DNA from: Siderastrea radians
Lineage: Eukaryota > Cnidaria > Anthozoa > Scleractinia > Rhizangiidae
Length of the DNA stretch: 64,000 nt
Assembly (NCBI GenBank): GCA_964017195.1
Contig: OZ024887.1
Coordinates: 62,046,811-62,110,810 of the forward strand
Direction: 5' to 3'
The position numbers were made by a program, and so were the translations under genes. The notes under the pieces are model-generated. The model made no database searches. It was not told where the DNA came from and was given only the letters and a program-made list of their open reading frames with translations. This document shows, one piece after another, positions 20,254 to 32,016 of the stretch; the first letter of the stretch is position 1; each line of letters opens with the position of its first letter.

Positions 20254-23200
20254 TCAATCCCATTTTGTCTCATTTTGTAGGTCATCAAATGTCCCATATT
20301 GTTCTCCTGGTCCATTCCTAATCAGCGGTGATGAAGGAGTTTCCGTTTCATCAGTAGGTGCGCTTTCCCCATTTCTTTGAGTTTGAGGGACTGATGGAGG
20401 ATGATTGCCTGGGTCCTCTAGGGACCTCTGTACCACATGAGCCTTTCCAAGTAGCAGAAAGAACCAAGAACCAAGCTGCATAACAGAACGACATTAACCA
20501 CAACGAGCATCCAAACGATAGGTGCGGAGGAGTCAGGGTTCAGAACTGCATATCTGATGTTCATGAAAGAGAAATGAAGTGTCAGAAGAACCAGGGTCTC
20601 CGCTGTGTTTTCCAAATAAATGGTGTGGTAGGAGTCATGGAACGGCTTGAAGAGAAGCTGAAAGCAAAGGGAGACCAGCAGAACAAAGCAAACTGCAATG
20701 GTCTGAAATGACGACGTTCGTTGGACAAAAGAAAGCGAGAATGCGATCAGCATACGCCTTGACAGGAATAAAATCTCAAAATAGGAACGGAATTTTTTCT
20801 TGTATGGCAGGTAGATGGAACCAAGCCAGCTGTCTAAAGATTCTTGTTCTTGAGGATCCATTTGGTCTCTTTTGGCAGCATTTATTCGCAGAAGTGGTAA
20901 GAACACTCCAAAAGGTACCCCGATCACGTACAATACCAACGCCAGCCAACCAAACACTTGCAGTAGGATGTAAACATGACCGTCACACTGCAGCCATGGT
21001 GCTTCCAGCAGGTAACGATAATTGTTGTCTTCTCCACAGCGTGCCAAGACAGCAGCCGTTTTCTTGACAATGGGAAAATAGGTGAAATTAAGGGAAACGA
21101 TAGAGAGTTGTAAACAACTGTTTCGTAAGCGAAGTCGCCTATCAAGCGAATTACGAAGCCCAAGAACAGCATACCCGACACAATAATACAACCAAATACT
21201 CACGATACAGATGACTGGCAGAAGGATAAGGGACAGCAGCTCACCCAGTGGTGTAAAAAATTTTGGAATCACACATGCCAAGCCAGAGAAACGGAAGTTA
21301 AATACATTGCTGATGTAGCGTTGAGTTTCAAGAACTTCAGACGGCCATTAACATTTGTGTTGGAAATCAAAGCATCCAAGGTCTGGAAATAAAACACGCT
21401 GATTTTCAGCATCCCGCGCGCCTCTTTACCTCTTCCAGCCAAGCCAAGAAAAAGAGCTATTGTATTCAGTTCAAGTAGCCAGCCTGGGATGATGCGAAGC
21501 ATGGCTAACACCGCTAAAATTATGATTTGAGCAAAGACGAATACAATTGAGAGAAAAAGTTTCCTTTCGTAAAAAACGGAAAAGACAAGACCTAACAACA
21601 CCACGGTCACACAAACAAGCACCACCAAGATGCAGACACTGATATTCGTTTTGGGACAGGCGTAGCAAAGGATGCCCTGCTTGTAATACCCATCTTCGCA
21701 GCGTGAACAAAATCGGTCTTTACTTCCTTTAAGACAGAGGCATGACTTCCTGCAAACAGTGGATGGTCTGGTATTTGACCTGTTTTCCTCCTTTAACCAC
21801 TCAATACCACAGTCACACGTACCCGTTGGGTTGCGTGATGTGTTTACCAGGGGACTTGTACCCAGTACTTGTGAGCACTTAACCAGATGAGTCACGTTGT
21901 GATCACGTGATGATGGCCAATATCCCACGTTCATGACCATGTGTTGCGCAGGCAACATTTCATCCTTACACGTCGCGCCCTCCATGCAAGGTAGGCAGGT
22001 TTTCCCTGAGCCATAATAGCCAATGTCGCAAATGCAAAAACGGAAGCGATAATAACTGGGATCTAAGATCGCTAATCCATTGTTGTAGCTGAGACGTGCA
22101 GTGGGGCATTTGAACTTATCGGCACGATTTTGTACGCGTTAAAGTTGTAAAATCAAACGTCATGTATTTGGGCAATGTTACATAGTCATTTGTTTCATGC
22201 ATATTTGGGTTTTTTGAAACGTCAAGAACTTTTAGAGAAAGAAGCGATATCTGAGGAATTTGTCCTGAAAGGTTGTTATTATGAACATCGAGATCGATGA
22301 GAAACAGCATGTTTTCAGTGGGCGGTGGAAGATCTCCCGACAATTGGTTGTGACTTAAATCTACAGAGATCAAGCTGTTAAAGTCCCACAATTTGTCCGA
22401 GATTGCACCATAAAAATGGCACTCACTGACGTTAAGAATACGTAACGACCCATTTATTGGTTCCAGGGCCTCCAACAAAGCTTCAAAATTCATATGGAGT
22501 TGTTTGTTACTTGCTAGACTCAGCACTTCCATCGACTGCGAGTTGAACTGGGTTCCTTTCTCAAGGGATGTTAAGTGTGAGAATTGAACCAATGCTTTTC
22601 GGAATTTCACAGGAAAAATCGTTTCCTGCTAAGTTTAATTGTTTCAAGTTTGTCATGTTGCCCATTGTTGAAGGGATATTTCCAGTAAAATGGTTCCCTG
22701 GCAAGAGACACTCGATCATGGCGGGAAAATGTAAACCAAATTCGTCAGGCAGCGTTCCGTTAAGTCCAGCAAGAGAAAGGTGCACGTATTGAAGAGAAGA
22801 CAAGTTGAGCAAGCTTTCAAACCCACCACTTAAGTAGGTAGCTGTCTCAAGATCTAAGAACCATAGCTTTTTCAGTTTCCCGATGCTCTTTGGTATCGAG
22901 CCATGTAATCTGCTCTCCCCGAGACTAAGAACTTGCAATTCTGTCAGGTTTCCAATATCCTTTGGAATTTCACCAGAAAGACCTTTCCCCTTTTGACAAC
23001 AAAGTTGAATTTTTACTAGGGACTTCATCTTTACTAAAAGATCGAAAGGAATCCGACCGGATAATTTGTTAAAGGAAAGACAAACACGTAGCACGCTGGA
23101 CATATTGGCAGACAGAATATAACTGACACTGCCTTGCAGCCCAAAATTATAACCAATACACAGGCCTTGTAAATTGCGTAACTTCCACAGGCTTCCTGGG

Positions 23201-23488
23201 AGGGTTCCAGTTAAGTTGTTATTGTTTAAGTAGATGTTGATGACGTAACGATTAGTGCGCTCACACGTAATTCCCTACCAAAAGCAGTGAGACACTGAGT
23301 GATTCCCCCAATGAGTCTTGTTTTTCCAGTTATGACCGCCCGTTTGGTTGAATATTTCCGTGAGGACAGTTTTTCCTGCTCGGGTGTGAACATTGTATCA
23401 AGAGTATTGTTTGGGATCGGGATCTCGTGCAAGCAGCCATAAGCGAAAGTGTCGTCGTAGTTCAACGGAATAAATTTGTTTTCCACAG
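20254..23488 (-). pseudogene. LRR multi-pass receptor, copy A large exon (pseudogene)
   Basis: Same protein as copy B, but broken. The exon starts after the acceptor tttttcag at 23489 and opens with ENKFIPLNYDD. A run of five T at 23370-23374 has six in copies B and C, so the frame is lost there. The reading frame then changes at least three more times (about 22560-22610, 21990-22110, 21270-21360), and once more near 20455 in the last helix. A deletion near 22600 removes part of an LRR. The rest (LRRs, cysteine-rich neck, helices) is still recognisable at high identity, so loss is recent relative to the duplication. The stop near 20254 follows GEQYGTFDDLQNETKWD. Confidence 0.85.
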
Positions 23489-25334
23489 CTGAAAAATAAA
23501 CAAAAATTCACTGTTTTCAGCTATGTGTCAGCGAAAAGGCTCCCCCTGTTAAAAGTGTACATTCTTGAAAATATCGGACAAATTTCCAAACCAACATCAA
23601 CGTTTACTTTAATTAACGTTATAGATACCGTGACTGTGTACGGCTTCCTACTAGCTTATATGAATACAAATTAATTCTAGTGTATCCCTTGTATACGTAA
23701 AGCTGTCATATCCATAACTCTCTGGTAATTGTACGGGGTTTTAAAAATGTCCCAAAAAGCTTGCTGGAATTCAAATTCTTGAAAACAGGGACTATGGAAA
23801 AATCTCAAGACCTTATGATCAGAATGGGCTCTTTGTTTAGTAGAATTTACATATTCCAGTCACTAGGCAACGCCCCTCGTTTCGATCTTTGCCCCTCGTG
23901 GTTCTTGTTATGATGGTTGTGGTCACGTGAACAAAATTGATTTTAAGAGGCTATCTCTGTAAAAAACCACCCACTCAATTTTGCTTCAAAAATAAGTTTG
24001 CCTGAAACTCTGCCAACAGAAAGACTTTACCGAGGCTAGAACTAAAACAGGTTTGGTTTGGTTCAAAATGATTTTCTGGCCGCGCTGGGAGCTGATAAAC
24101 ATTTTGTCCATCTGGGCCCGATTCAACGTCTCGAAAATTAAAAATTAGGCATTTTTTGTGGCGTTGTAAAATTTTCGGTTCGCGTCATCTAGCAATGAAT
24201 TTTACGTCATTTTGCTCATAAGCCTTTGTAGTTTTCTAAATGAGAAACAATTTTCTTCTCTATTTAACCTGAAAGGCGAAATCAATCGTCTTATGAGCCC
24301 TACCAATCGCCATCCGAACGAAGGCTGAAAATGCCCTTGATTTGGAAGCTTATTTTTATAATCTGAGACTTAGTTGACAGCTCTAGCTTACATAGCGGAA
24401 AAGTGTAATCCTTTATCGGCACACATATGATTACGATTTCGATTTCGATTTCAGTACGATTACGATTACGATTTCAGTATTTCAGGATTTCATGATTTCA
24501 GGATTTCAGTATTTCAGTATTTCAAAAGTTACGACCGTTTGTATCAGCACATTTGCCCGCATTTGCGATTTTTCAGCCTAATGCTAATCGACACACTTCG
24601 ATCAGATTTTGTCATAAATACAGCTCACCTTCCTCGCAGCTCGGGCTTATTTCCAATTTCAGCCATTTTCCAGTTCCTGGAATAGCTCAATTCCACGACA
24701 GATCCTGTAAATAGGTGGGTATTGCCTTCGAAGATTGAGCACGGCCTCTGCCGTGTCGCTTGTTAGCGAACCAAAACTCGAAGCTGTGGCCACGTCTCCC
24801 GCTACAAATAGGCGATTAAAACATCGATTTGTAGCCGAATTTCATCGAGAATCGGACAATAAACTATCCAACTTTGGTATTTAGGAAGATAATCGAGAAC
24901 TGAGGGCTTAAATCTCGAAGAAATCTTTCCGTTAAATCGCCGAATTAGCTGATGAAACATCGTCGACTTGTGTTGCCATGCTGCTTTCGCGAAGGTCCGC
25001 CTAATTGGGGAAACCGCTGATTGCTTAAAGATTCCGATTTTTTTTTCAAAGTAATGGAAACCCGCAAAAATTTCATACCAAACCGTAATTACTAGAATAA
25101 TTAAACCTTATAATTCCCTAGCACTTTCAGTATTTTGCAATATAGTAATAAATATCTGTGCGTTCAATAAAATTGCGTTACCTGTATATTTGCGTGACTA
25201 CTTGTTGAAAGGGGATACTCCAGGTAAACGCTAGGTCTATGTTAGGGCTTCCCCGTTTACAGCTTTCAGCTTTCAGTATTTGGATCCCCATAAGGTTCAA
25301 AAGCCTTCTAGAACGTTGTTGCATACGATAATAT
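23489..25334. other. Intron of receptor copy A and unrelated spacer
   Basis: The part to about 23950 matches 43141-43490 plus 45195-45300. From 24427 to 24530 there is a simple repeat built from gatttc, gattac and cagtattt words. On the minus strand at about 24672-24634 is a tiny first-exon-like piece, MAEIGNKPELRGR followed by a GTGAGC donor. I cannot link it to a gene. Confidence 0.4.
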
Positions 25335-26365
25335 ACCTGTCACTTTGACAGGTAGCTCAAGCGTAATATAAGAGTTTGTAGGGAAATCCGAACTGAGAAT
25401 TTTCATCGATAAATAAATAAGCTTTAAAAAGTAAAGCTGCTGGTGTTGTATTGTGTCCCCCTGTGAAGGCTTAGCGCCTTTGGAGAGGTTTTAAATCGTC
25501 TACCCTAACAGTGTACAGAGTGTATAAGAGAACGACAAGGTTAGATAATGGCGTCAGATCGGCCATCGAACCTGCCTCGCAAACGGCTTCAATATTCACG
25601 CGAAAAAAGGCAGGCACTTACATTTTGTCTCGCCGAGCTCATAAAGTAGTGCCTTGAGTTCTCCTTCCTGAAATCCAATGGAGTATTCCTTGTTTCTTCC
25701 CTGCATTACACGATCGAAAAGATCGAACACGAGTTCGAAAACCGCCATCATTTACCCGTGACCGGGGAAAGTTGCTCAGCTCGACCATTAAACGAGAGTC
25801 GAATGACAGCCCTACCTGGAGAGGGCATGGTAGTTCTCACAAAAGTTTGTATTTACCAAAATGTAATGTCATTTGACGCTCGTTCCCAGTGACGGCCGAG
25901 GTTTTAATGGTCGAGCTGAGCAACTTTCCCCGGTCACGGATAAATGATCTTTTCAATGTGTGTAATGCAGGGAAGAAACAAGGAATACTCCATTGGATTT
26001 CAGGAAGGAGAACTGATCAAGGCACTACGTTATGAGCTCGGCGAGACAAGATGTAAGTGCATGCGTTTTTTGGCGTGAATGTTGGAGCCGTTTTGGAGGC
26101 AGGTTCGATGGCCAATCTGACTCCATTATCCAACCTTGTCTTTCTCTTATACACTCTGTACACTGTTAGGGTAGACGATTTAAAACCTCTCCAAAGGCGC
26201 TAAACCTTCACAGGAGGACACAATACAACACCAGGTAACATTTTATCTACTTTATTAAGCAGCTTTACTTTTAAAGCTTATTTATTTATCGATGGAAATT
26301 CTCAGTTCGGTTTTCCATGCAAACTCTTACATTACGCTTGGGCTACCTGTGACTAAACTTGGCGG
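25335..26365. repeat. Large inverted repeat with duplicated first exon
   Basis: Arms of about 455 bp (25335-25795 and 25905-26365) are imperfect reverse complements around a ~110 bp centre. Matching marks are caagcgtaatataagagttt at 25359 against its complement near 26325, and gtgtataagagaacgacaag at 25520 against its complement near 26140. Each arm holds a copy of the same short exon (see 25623). Confidence 0.75.
25623..25755 (-). CDS. Candidate short first coding exon, unknown gene
   Basis: The minus strand reads MMAVFELVFDLFDRVMQGR followed by NKEYSIGFQEGELKALLYEL and GETK, then a GTAAGT donor. It is open with a good donor, but I do not recognise the family and no second exon is identified. 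A mirrored, partly deleted copy on the plus strand (about 25945-26052) keeps NKEYSIGFQEGEL and the ATGTAAGT border but has lost the start region. A gene or a mobile-element exon are both possible. Confidence 0.3.
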
Positions 26366-26561
26366 CAAAACAACAAATCTACCTATCTGTAATCGTGGCG
26401 AAGAGTTTGCTTGCTGCTTCGTAGTTCCTGAAGTCTTGTTCTCGACATTTTCGAGAAATAAAAGACATGGAAATGCAAATGTTTTTAAAAAGGCAAAATC
26501 AGTCAAGGAAGCGGTTTTTGGAACTTGGCTTGTGTGTCGTGGCCAACAAGAGAGAAAGGAA

Positions 26562-27843
26562 CAACCTCGTACCCAGGGTCCTCTCTCTTCCTCCCTGGAG
26601 AAAGTACCCTGGTTTCGGCTGGTCACGTGGCACCGAAAATCTGCGTGCTAACAAGAATGTGCTACAGGGGAGGGGTAGCAAAGTGTAAGATTGTCACTAG
26701 TGTCAGAATGGTGGAAAGTACCGGAGGTGATGTAAGCTTTTTCAGGAATAGTTGTGGTGATAAGAACTCCTTTTATAGACAAGTACTTCTTCATTACATA
26801 CGAACGTTCGACATCGAAGCGGTCCATGTTATTTTCGACTCAGAAAAACACGTTAACAAGTCTCTGAATTTCAAAACACTGTCGCTAACCATCGCCAAAG
26901 TCAACGAAAGCCGGCACGAGTCACAACATAACAAATTTACAACAAGGAGAGCCGTCGGCTTTATGCTTTATGGAGCTCGAAATGAAATGGAGTGTCAAGG
27001 ATAAGGAAGGACTAATTTATTTTTGGCATCTCCAAGGAGCAGCAGAATTTTCGGCAACCGTATACAAAACAGACAAACGGCGCGAAGGGTAAAATCAGGT
27101 TAAATACGCCGCGCCAACCGACTGAATTGAAACCACCGTTCTTGTAAGAATTTGAAAGTAATTTGTTTTATTCCTGTCGAGTAGGCGAAATTGCTCTCAC
27201 ACCGCCGATTGACCGAAAAAAAAACCTAACTGTTTTTACCACAAAACAGTGACATGACAAAATGAAAAATGTGCTAAACTAAATAACATTTATAATTAAG
27301 AGCTTTGTTGACAAGAAGATTGTACTCTTGTCTGCAGGATTAGATACCATTACATTGAAGCTTGCAGATAAAAAAACACAAGTGCAGCGTGGGCTTTTAT
27401 TATCAGAATTTTACTTGCATTATTAGGCCAATAAATAAAATATATAGCAAACAAATGAGTGTCTGACATTTTGTTCGGGCAATACGAGCAGCTTCTTATC
27501 AAACGCCTTCGGCAAATTCAAAACAGATCGAGCCTACCGTAAAATATTCTGTTGATGAGCTCTGTTGATGGGAAATCTGCATTATTTGTGCTTCTGAAAC
27601 GCCGCAGATAGTAGACTGTAGATTTTTTCAGCGTCCCCGTCTTTGAAAAAAAGTGAGCTAATGACTTCCATTCCTCTGTCTTCGTGCCAGTTTGAAAAGA
27701 TTTGCATTCGCTTTTCCCTTCGCTTCCTGAAGAAAAGGAGTCCACCCTGGTGGGGAGCTGTTTGCATAAGGGAGACACGTGACCAGCCGAAACCAGGGTA
27801 CTTTCTCGAGGAAGGAAGAGAGAGGACCCTGGGAACGAGGTTG
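26562..27843. mobile_element. Non-autonomous element with ~70 bp inverted termini
   Basis: Starts CAACCTCGTACCCAGGGTCC at 26562 and ends with the complement at 27843. The inverted ends run about 75 bp, to gctggtcacgtg. A 9 bp direct repeat AGAAAGGAA lies at 26553-26561 and 27844-27852, or 8 bp if the terminus is taken one base earlier. This is consistent with hAT or Mutator-type insertion. No transposase domain is recognisable between the ends. Confidence 0.75.
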
Positions 27844-27952
27844 AGAAAGGAAGGAAAGAAGTGCAGATGTACAGAGGGATTCTTCGTGGTGGAGAAACGG
27901 CTACCTAAATTGGAACGATAAAACGCTTCAGGGCCAAATTCGTCTCAGTTAA

Positions 27953-28754
27953 GGGCGCCTCGTTTTTATGCCAGACCACTTTAACGTCTGAGACGTTAAA
28001 GTCGTCTGTTAAGTGCGACTGAACGTCGCACTTTACAAAAGACGTTAATGGCCGTATTTATACCAGAGGACGTCTAAAACGTCTGAGACGCCTCAGACGT
28101 CTAGTATAAATACGGTAAATAAAGCAGTCGCATTAAACGTCAGACGAATTAAACGTCTGAAGTTAAGTGCGTCTGATCGACGCACTTAACAGATGTCTTA
28201 GTCGTCTAAGACGTTTAAGCCGTCTAGTATAAAGACGGGACGCACTTTTCGAGACGCACTTAAGCAATAAAATTTGCATGCAATCGAGGCTCCAAGGAAA
28301 CACAATTGCTGCCGCAAAGAAAGGGAAGAAATTACCCGAGGTTAGAGGGAGAAAATGGATAGGTAACGAGTTGAAGCAACTCGCCATTGTACTAGCAGAC
28401 GACAAAAATAAATTCGCCCTTAGATTAGAAACTTTGGCTCTGAAGAAATCCACCAATATACATGTATTTGAGTAGGTTAAGACTGAGCTGGATGCACGGC
28501 TTAACGTGAAGAAGGTTAAAGAGGAAAGCTCACAAGAAAAGAAGGCAAAGACTAATAGACACTTCCATTCCGAAGCTCAGGGTGAAGTATAAAGGGATGA
28601 ACGATTAGAGCCCAGTCTCTTGTTTGAAAAAAATCTCGTATTTTGTTTGTCTCCCCAAAGTTAAGTGCGTCCCGTATTTATACTAGTCGCACTTAACAGC
28701 CAGATGTTTAATGCGTCTGACGTCTAAGACGTCCCCTAGTATAAATAAGGCCAC
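27953..28754. mobile_element. Harbinger-like non-autonomous element with Myb-like remnant
   Basis: Flanked by TAA at 27950-27952 and 28755-28757, with termini GGGCGCCTCGTTTTTATGCC and GTGGCCTTATTTATACTAG (complement of the right end). Both ends are packed with agacgt/acgtct words that can pair with each other. Inside on the plus strand (28278-28472) is GRKWIGNELKQLAIVLADD followed by KNKFALRLETLALKKS. It resembles the Myb/SANT-like accessory protein of Harbinger and ISL2EU elements, which binds the subterminal DNA. The frame then stops (GTATTTGAGTAG) with further homologous-looking frame beyond. The TAA duplication supports PIF/Harbinger. Confidence 0.55.
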
Positions 28755-28757
28755 TAA

Positions 28758-29203
28758 CCAAAAGAAACTGTTGTTAAAGGTCGGTTGGTGTGACCACAAC
28801 CAATGTAAAACACGATGGAGCCAACTGTCTGTGGACTTTGCAAAGTCATGCATATGGCACGTGTACGAGACTATGGCAAGACTATGGTTTTTTCCACGGG
28901 CATCATATTTCGTCTTTTTCACTCTTAAATATGTGACAGGCGAAGTTAGAGAATAATCCAAAATGTACATGTAACTGTCTGAATACCCAGTACACCTAGA
29001 CCCTCCTCCTGGGCCACCGTGTAGACTATGAATAGTTTCTCTTGCTTTTCTTCGTGTCCCGTCACACAATTGTATAATTTGTCTAGTATTTTTGGATAGG
29101 GCATCCAATTCAAAGTCGAGGCAACACATAGCATTTCCTACACTAACACTCTTTCAAGCCATTCGATGGGGTTTTTTTGTCTCAGCACGACACAATTACT
29201 TAC
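28758..29203 (-). other. Conserved intron block next to type I exon (copy b)
   Basis: Shared with 46240-46682. Open minus-strand frames occur here, but the best frame in the two copies is different and indels between them are not multiples of three. I treat it as intron sequence of the receptor gene. Confidence 0.4.
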
Positions 29204-29408
29204 GAGCAGTATTTGGTCTGTCTCGTCCAGATCCTGATCTCAACTCGCTCAATGTTCGATGAGAAAGAAAGTTAGGTCCAACCTTTGATTGTCTTGACAA
29301 AATCCTCGTATGAGTTTTATAAGATTGGCACCTTACACAACAAAGCTCGACAATGGTAAATACTACGGCTAATAGAAAGATCGATTTGAAGGAACAGTTT
29401 CGCATCAT
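29204..29408 (-). CDS. Type I signal-peptide first exon, copy b (receptor A)
   Basis: The minus strand encodes MMRNCSFKSIFLLAVVFTIV followed by ELCCVRCQSYKTHTRILSRQ, a clear secretory signal peptide with a short cysteine-containing spacer. An in-frame upstream ATG at 29423 gives MRSTI before it. The exon ends ...NTA plus one base at 29204, followed by GTAAGT. That phase matches the large receptor exon, which starts with two bases of a split codon. The downstream partner on this strand is copy A, which is broken, so this exon probably serves a dead gene. Confidence 0.65.
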
Positions 29409-29479
29409 GATCGTAGATCGCATAAAATTTGAAGGAAAACAACAATCCCAGCTGTACGAGTTATTTACTACTTCCGTGA

Positions 29480-29707
29480 TTGCCGGAAATAAGCTTTTGC
29501 TACGACGGTGGTCCAGCGGTTCGCTCTAAAATAGAAACTAACATAGCGGAAAGTCCGCCAGCTCAAGAACAAGAAGAAGAATGCGAAAATACAGAAGAAA
29601 TTCAACGCCGTATTGTTATCACCCAGTGTACAGAAAAATACCAAACACAAATCAGTAGACGAATAAACAACATGAAGAAAGATGAAGTCAAGCCCTATCT
29701 CATATAG
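29480..29707 (+). pseudogene. Copy of small acidic open frame (copy 2)
   Basis: Homologous to 47023-47166. The ATG is ATA here, and a frameshift after the EEIQ region changes the C-terminal part. Function unknown. Confidence 0.35.
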
Positions 29708-30086
29708 AACGCAGTTCGGACTCTCCGTAAATGATAAATTAAAAACCTGCAAATAATTATTTCAGGATAATTTGTCTGCTCTGTCCTTGTTTGAAGAAAT
29801 GACAGTTTCTGTTTGAAATACTGGAATTTTATCATTTTAGAGAATTAATTTTGTTTGGTCACGTACTCCTGGTTACCAAGTGGTTGAAAAGTCAAACGAG
29901 ACTGTTATCCACGTTTACCCACTTATACCCTCCTCACTAAAACATACACCCAAGGGGCTTGGGGTGATATTCATTCTACATTCTAAGAATTAAAGTAAGC
30001 TTGAGACCATTTGAAAAGGCATGCACGTTCACTGCATGCACGTTCTGTCTTGGATTGGGCAGCCAACATTCAAACATCCATATTAA

Positions 30087-31913
30087 GGAGGCTCGCAACA
30101 GTTTTTTTGGCCTTGGAGTGTATCTTTTGAAGTCAAAATTTCGCATAGAAGATAAACTTCGATTTCCTTGATACTGCACCACCTTTTCAACAAATGATCA
30201 AAGTTTACTTTCTCACTGTTTCCTAGCAGCAGCTGTCACCATAGCAACGGTAATGGACAACCCCTCATTTTAAATAATGTCAAATATCTCGAAAACTAGT
30301 CAGACACTTTATGACGAAACTTGAACTATTTGAACTACTCAACCTACACAACTTGTATGCCAAATTAGGGAAAAATCTGTAAGAGCGTTTTCACGTAAAT
30401 CATGATTCATTTTTTACGGGCTGATTTTGGTCATTCCTGCAATTTTCTTCAATATTTCAAGAAAGATAAAACTTAACATTTTCCCTTTTCAGTTGAAGGA
30501 TCTTTTATGATATCAAAACATTCTTAATGTACATTGAGCTTCCTAGGTGGATGCGATTTTAAGATATTTATATTTAAAAACTGCTAAAATGCAGCGCAAA
30601 TGAGCCAAAAAGTCCGTAATTTGCATAAATAGAAATATTTCTAAACTGCCCTTACAGATTTTTCTCTTAAATTGATTAACGTTAGAATAATAATTCTTTT
30701 TGATGTTCCAGTGAGTTTTAGGCTGAATAAACATTTCTGTTATTAGATAAGAAGGCTGAATCTTGGTCAAGTTTCAGTTGTTATTAACTTTCAACGAGCA
30801 ACAGTTTTATTTCGTTTTTCCTGGTCTATTTCTCGGTTATTCACGTGCAATGAATAATTATACACGCTGCGCTTGTGTCCACTCGTGCGTTTATAATTCC
30901 TTCTCAATAAAAAAAATATTCGTCTTCTGAGCTTGTTTCTCGTCATTTTTCGGCCCCAGTGTAATGCCATCGTGGGCGTTAACATGTATGCAATCCGTAA
31001 TTAAAAATGCTAAAACGTCAGTCAGTATTTAAAGAATAATGGCAAAGAGTCTCCAGGAGGAAGCTCAGGAGACGAAAATTTTTTATTATTATGAGAAGGA
31101 ATTATAAATGCACGAGAGGACACAAGCGCAGCGTGTGTAATTATTCATTGCACGTGAATAACCGTGAAATAGACCAGGAAAAACAAAATAATACTGTTGC
31201 TCGTTGAAAGTTAATAACGACTGAAACCTGACCGAGCTTCAGCCTTCTTATCTAATAAACGAAATGTTTATTCAGCCTAAAACTTGCTGGAACATCAAAA
31301 AGAATTATTATTCTAACGTCAATCAATTTAAGAGAAAAATCTGCAAGGGCAGTTTAGAAATATTTCTGTTTATGCAAATTACGGACTTTTTGGCTCCTTT
31401 GCGCTGCATTTTAGCAGTTCTTAAATATAAATATCTTAAAATCGCATCCACCTAGGAAGCTCAATGTACATTAAGAATGTTTTGATATCATAAAAGGTCC
31501 TTCAACTGAAAAGGGAAAATGTTAAGTTTTATCTTTCTTGAAATATTGAAGAAAATTGCAGGAATGACCAAAATCAGCCCGTAAAAAATGAATCATGATT
31601 TACGTGAAAACGCTCTTACAGATTTTTTCCCTAATTTGGCATACAAGTTGTGTAGGTTGAGTAGTTCAAATAGTTCAAGTTTCGTCATAAAGTGTCTGAC
31701 TAGTTTTCGAGATATTCGACATTATTTAAAATGAGGGGTTGTCCATTACCGTTGCTATGTTGACAGCTGTTGCTAGGGAACCAGTGAGAAAGTAAACTTT
31801 GATCATTTGCTGAAAAGGTGGTGCAGTATCAAGGAAATCGAAGTTTATCTTCTATGCGAAATTTTGACTTCAAAAGATACACTCCAAGGCCAAAAAAACT
31901 GTTGCGAGCCTCC
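30087..31913. mobile_element. 1.8 kb TTAA-flanked foldback element
   Basis: Two arms of about 860 bp (30087-30945 and 31050-31913) are nearly perfect reverse complements around a ~100 bp centre. They begin GGAGGCTCGCAACAGTTTTT and are flanked by TTAA (30083-30086 and 31914-31917). The paralogous sites at about 15808 and 47550 have a single uninterrupted junction (attaaagtaaacc). TTAA duplication and purine-starting ends fit a Kolobok-type non-autonomous element. Long frames in the arms are mirrored on both strands and are not genes. Confidence 0.85.
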
Positions 31914-32016
31914 TTAAAGTAAACCTTTTTTCGTACAAAGATGTAAAAAAATTTCCTCAGCTATAAGAGAGAAATAAGAGCAGGCCCCAGTTGTTCAAAG
32001 GTTGGATAACTTTATC

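Noticed and set aside
28683..29129. 148-codon minus-strand gene next to the type I exon
   Set aside because: Its homologue at 46273-46611 is open in a different frame, and part lies inside a transposon terminus.
30543..31455. Two mirrored open frames on opposite strands in the foldback
   Set aside because: They are the same arm sequence read twice; no protein domain and no start context.
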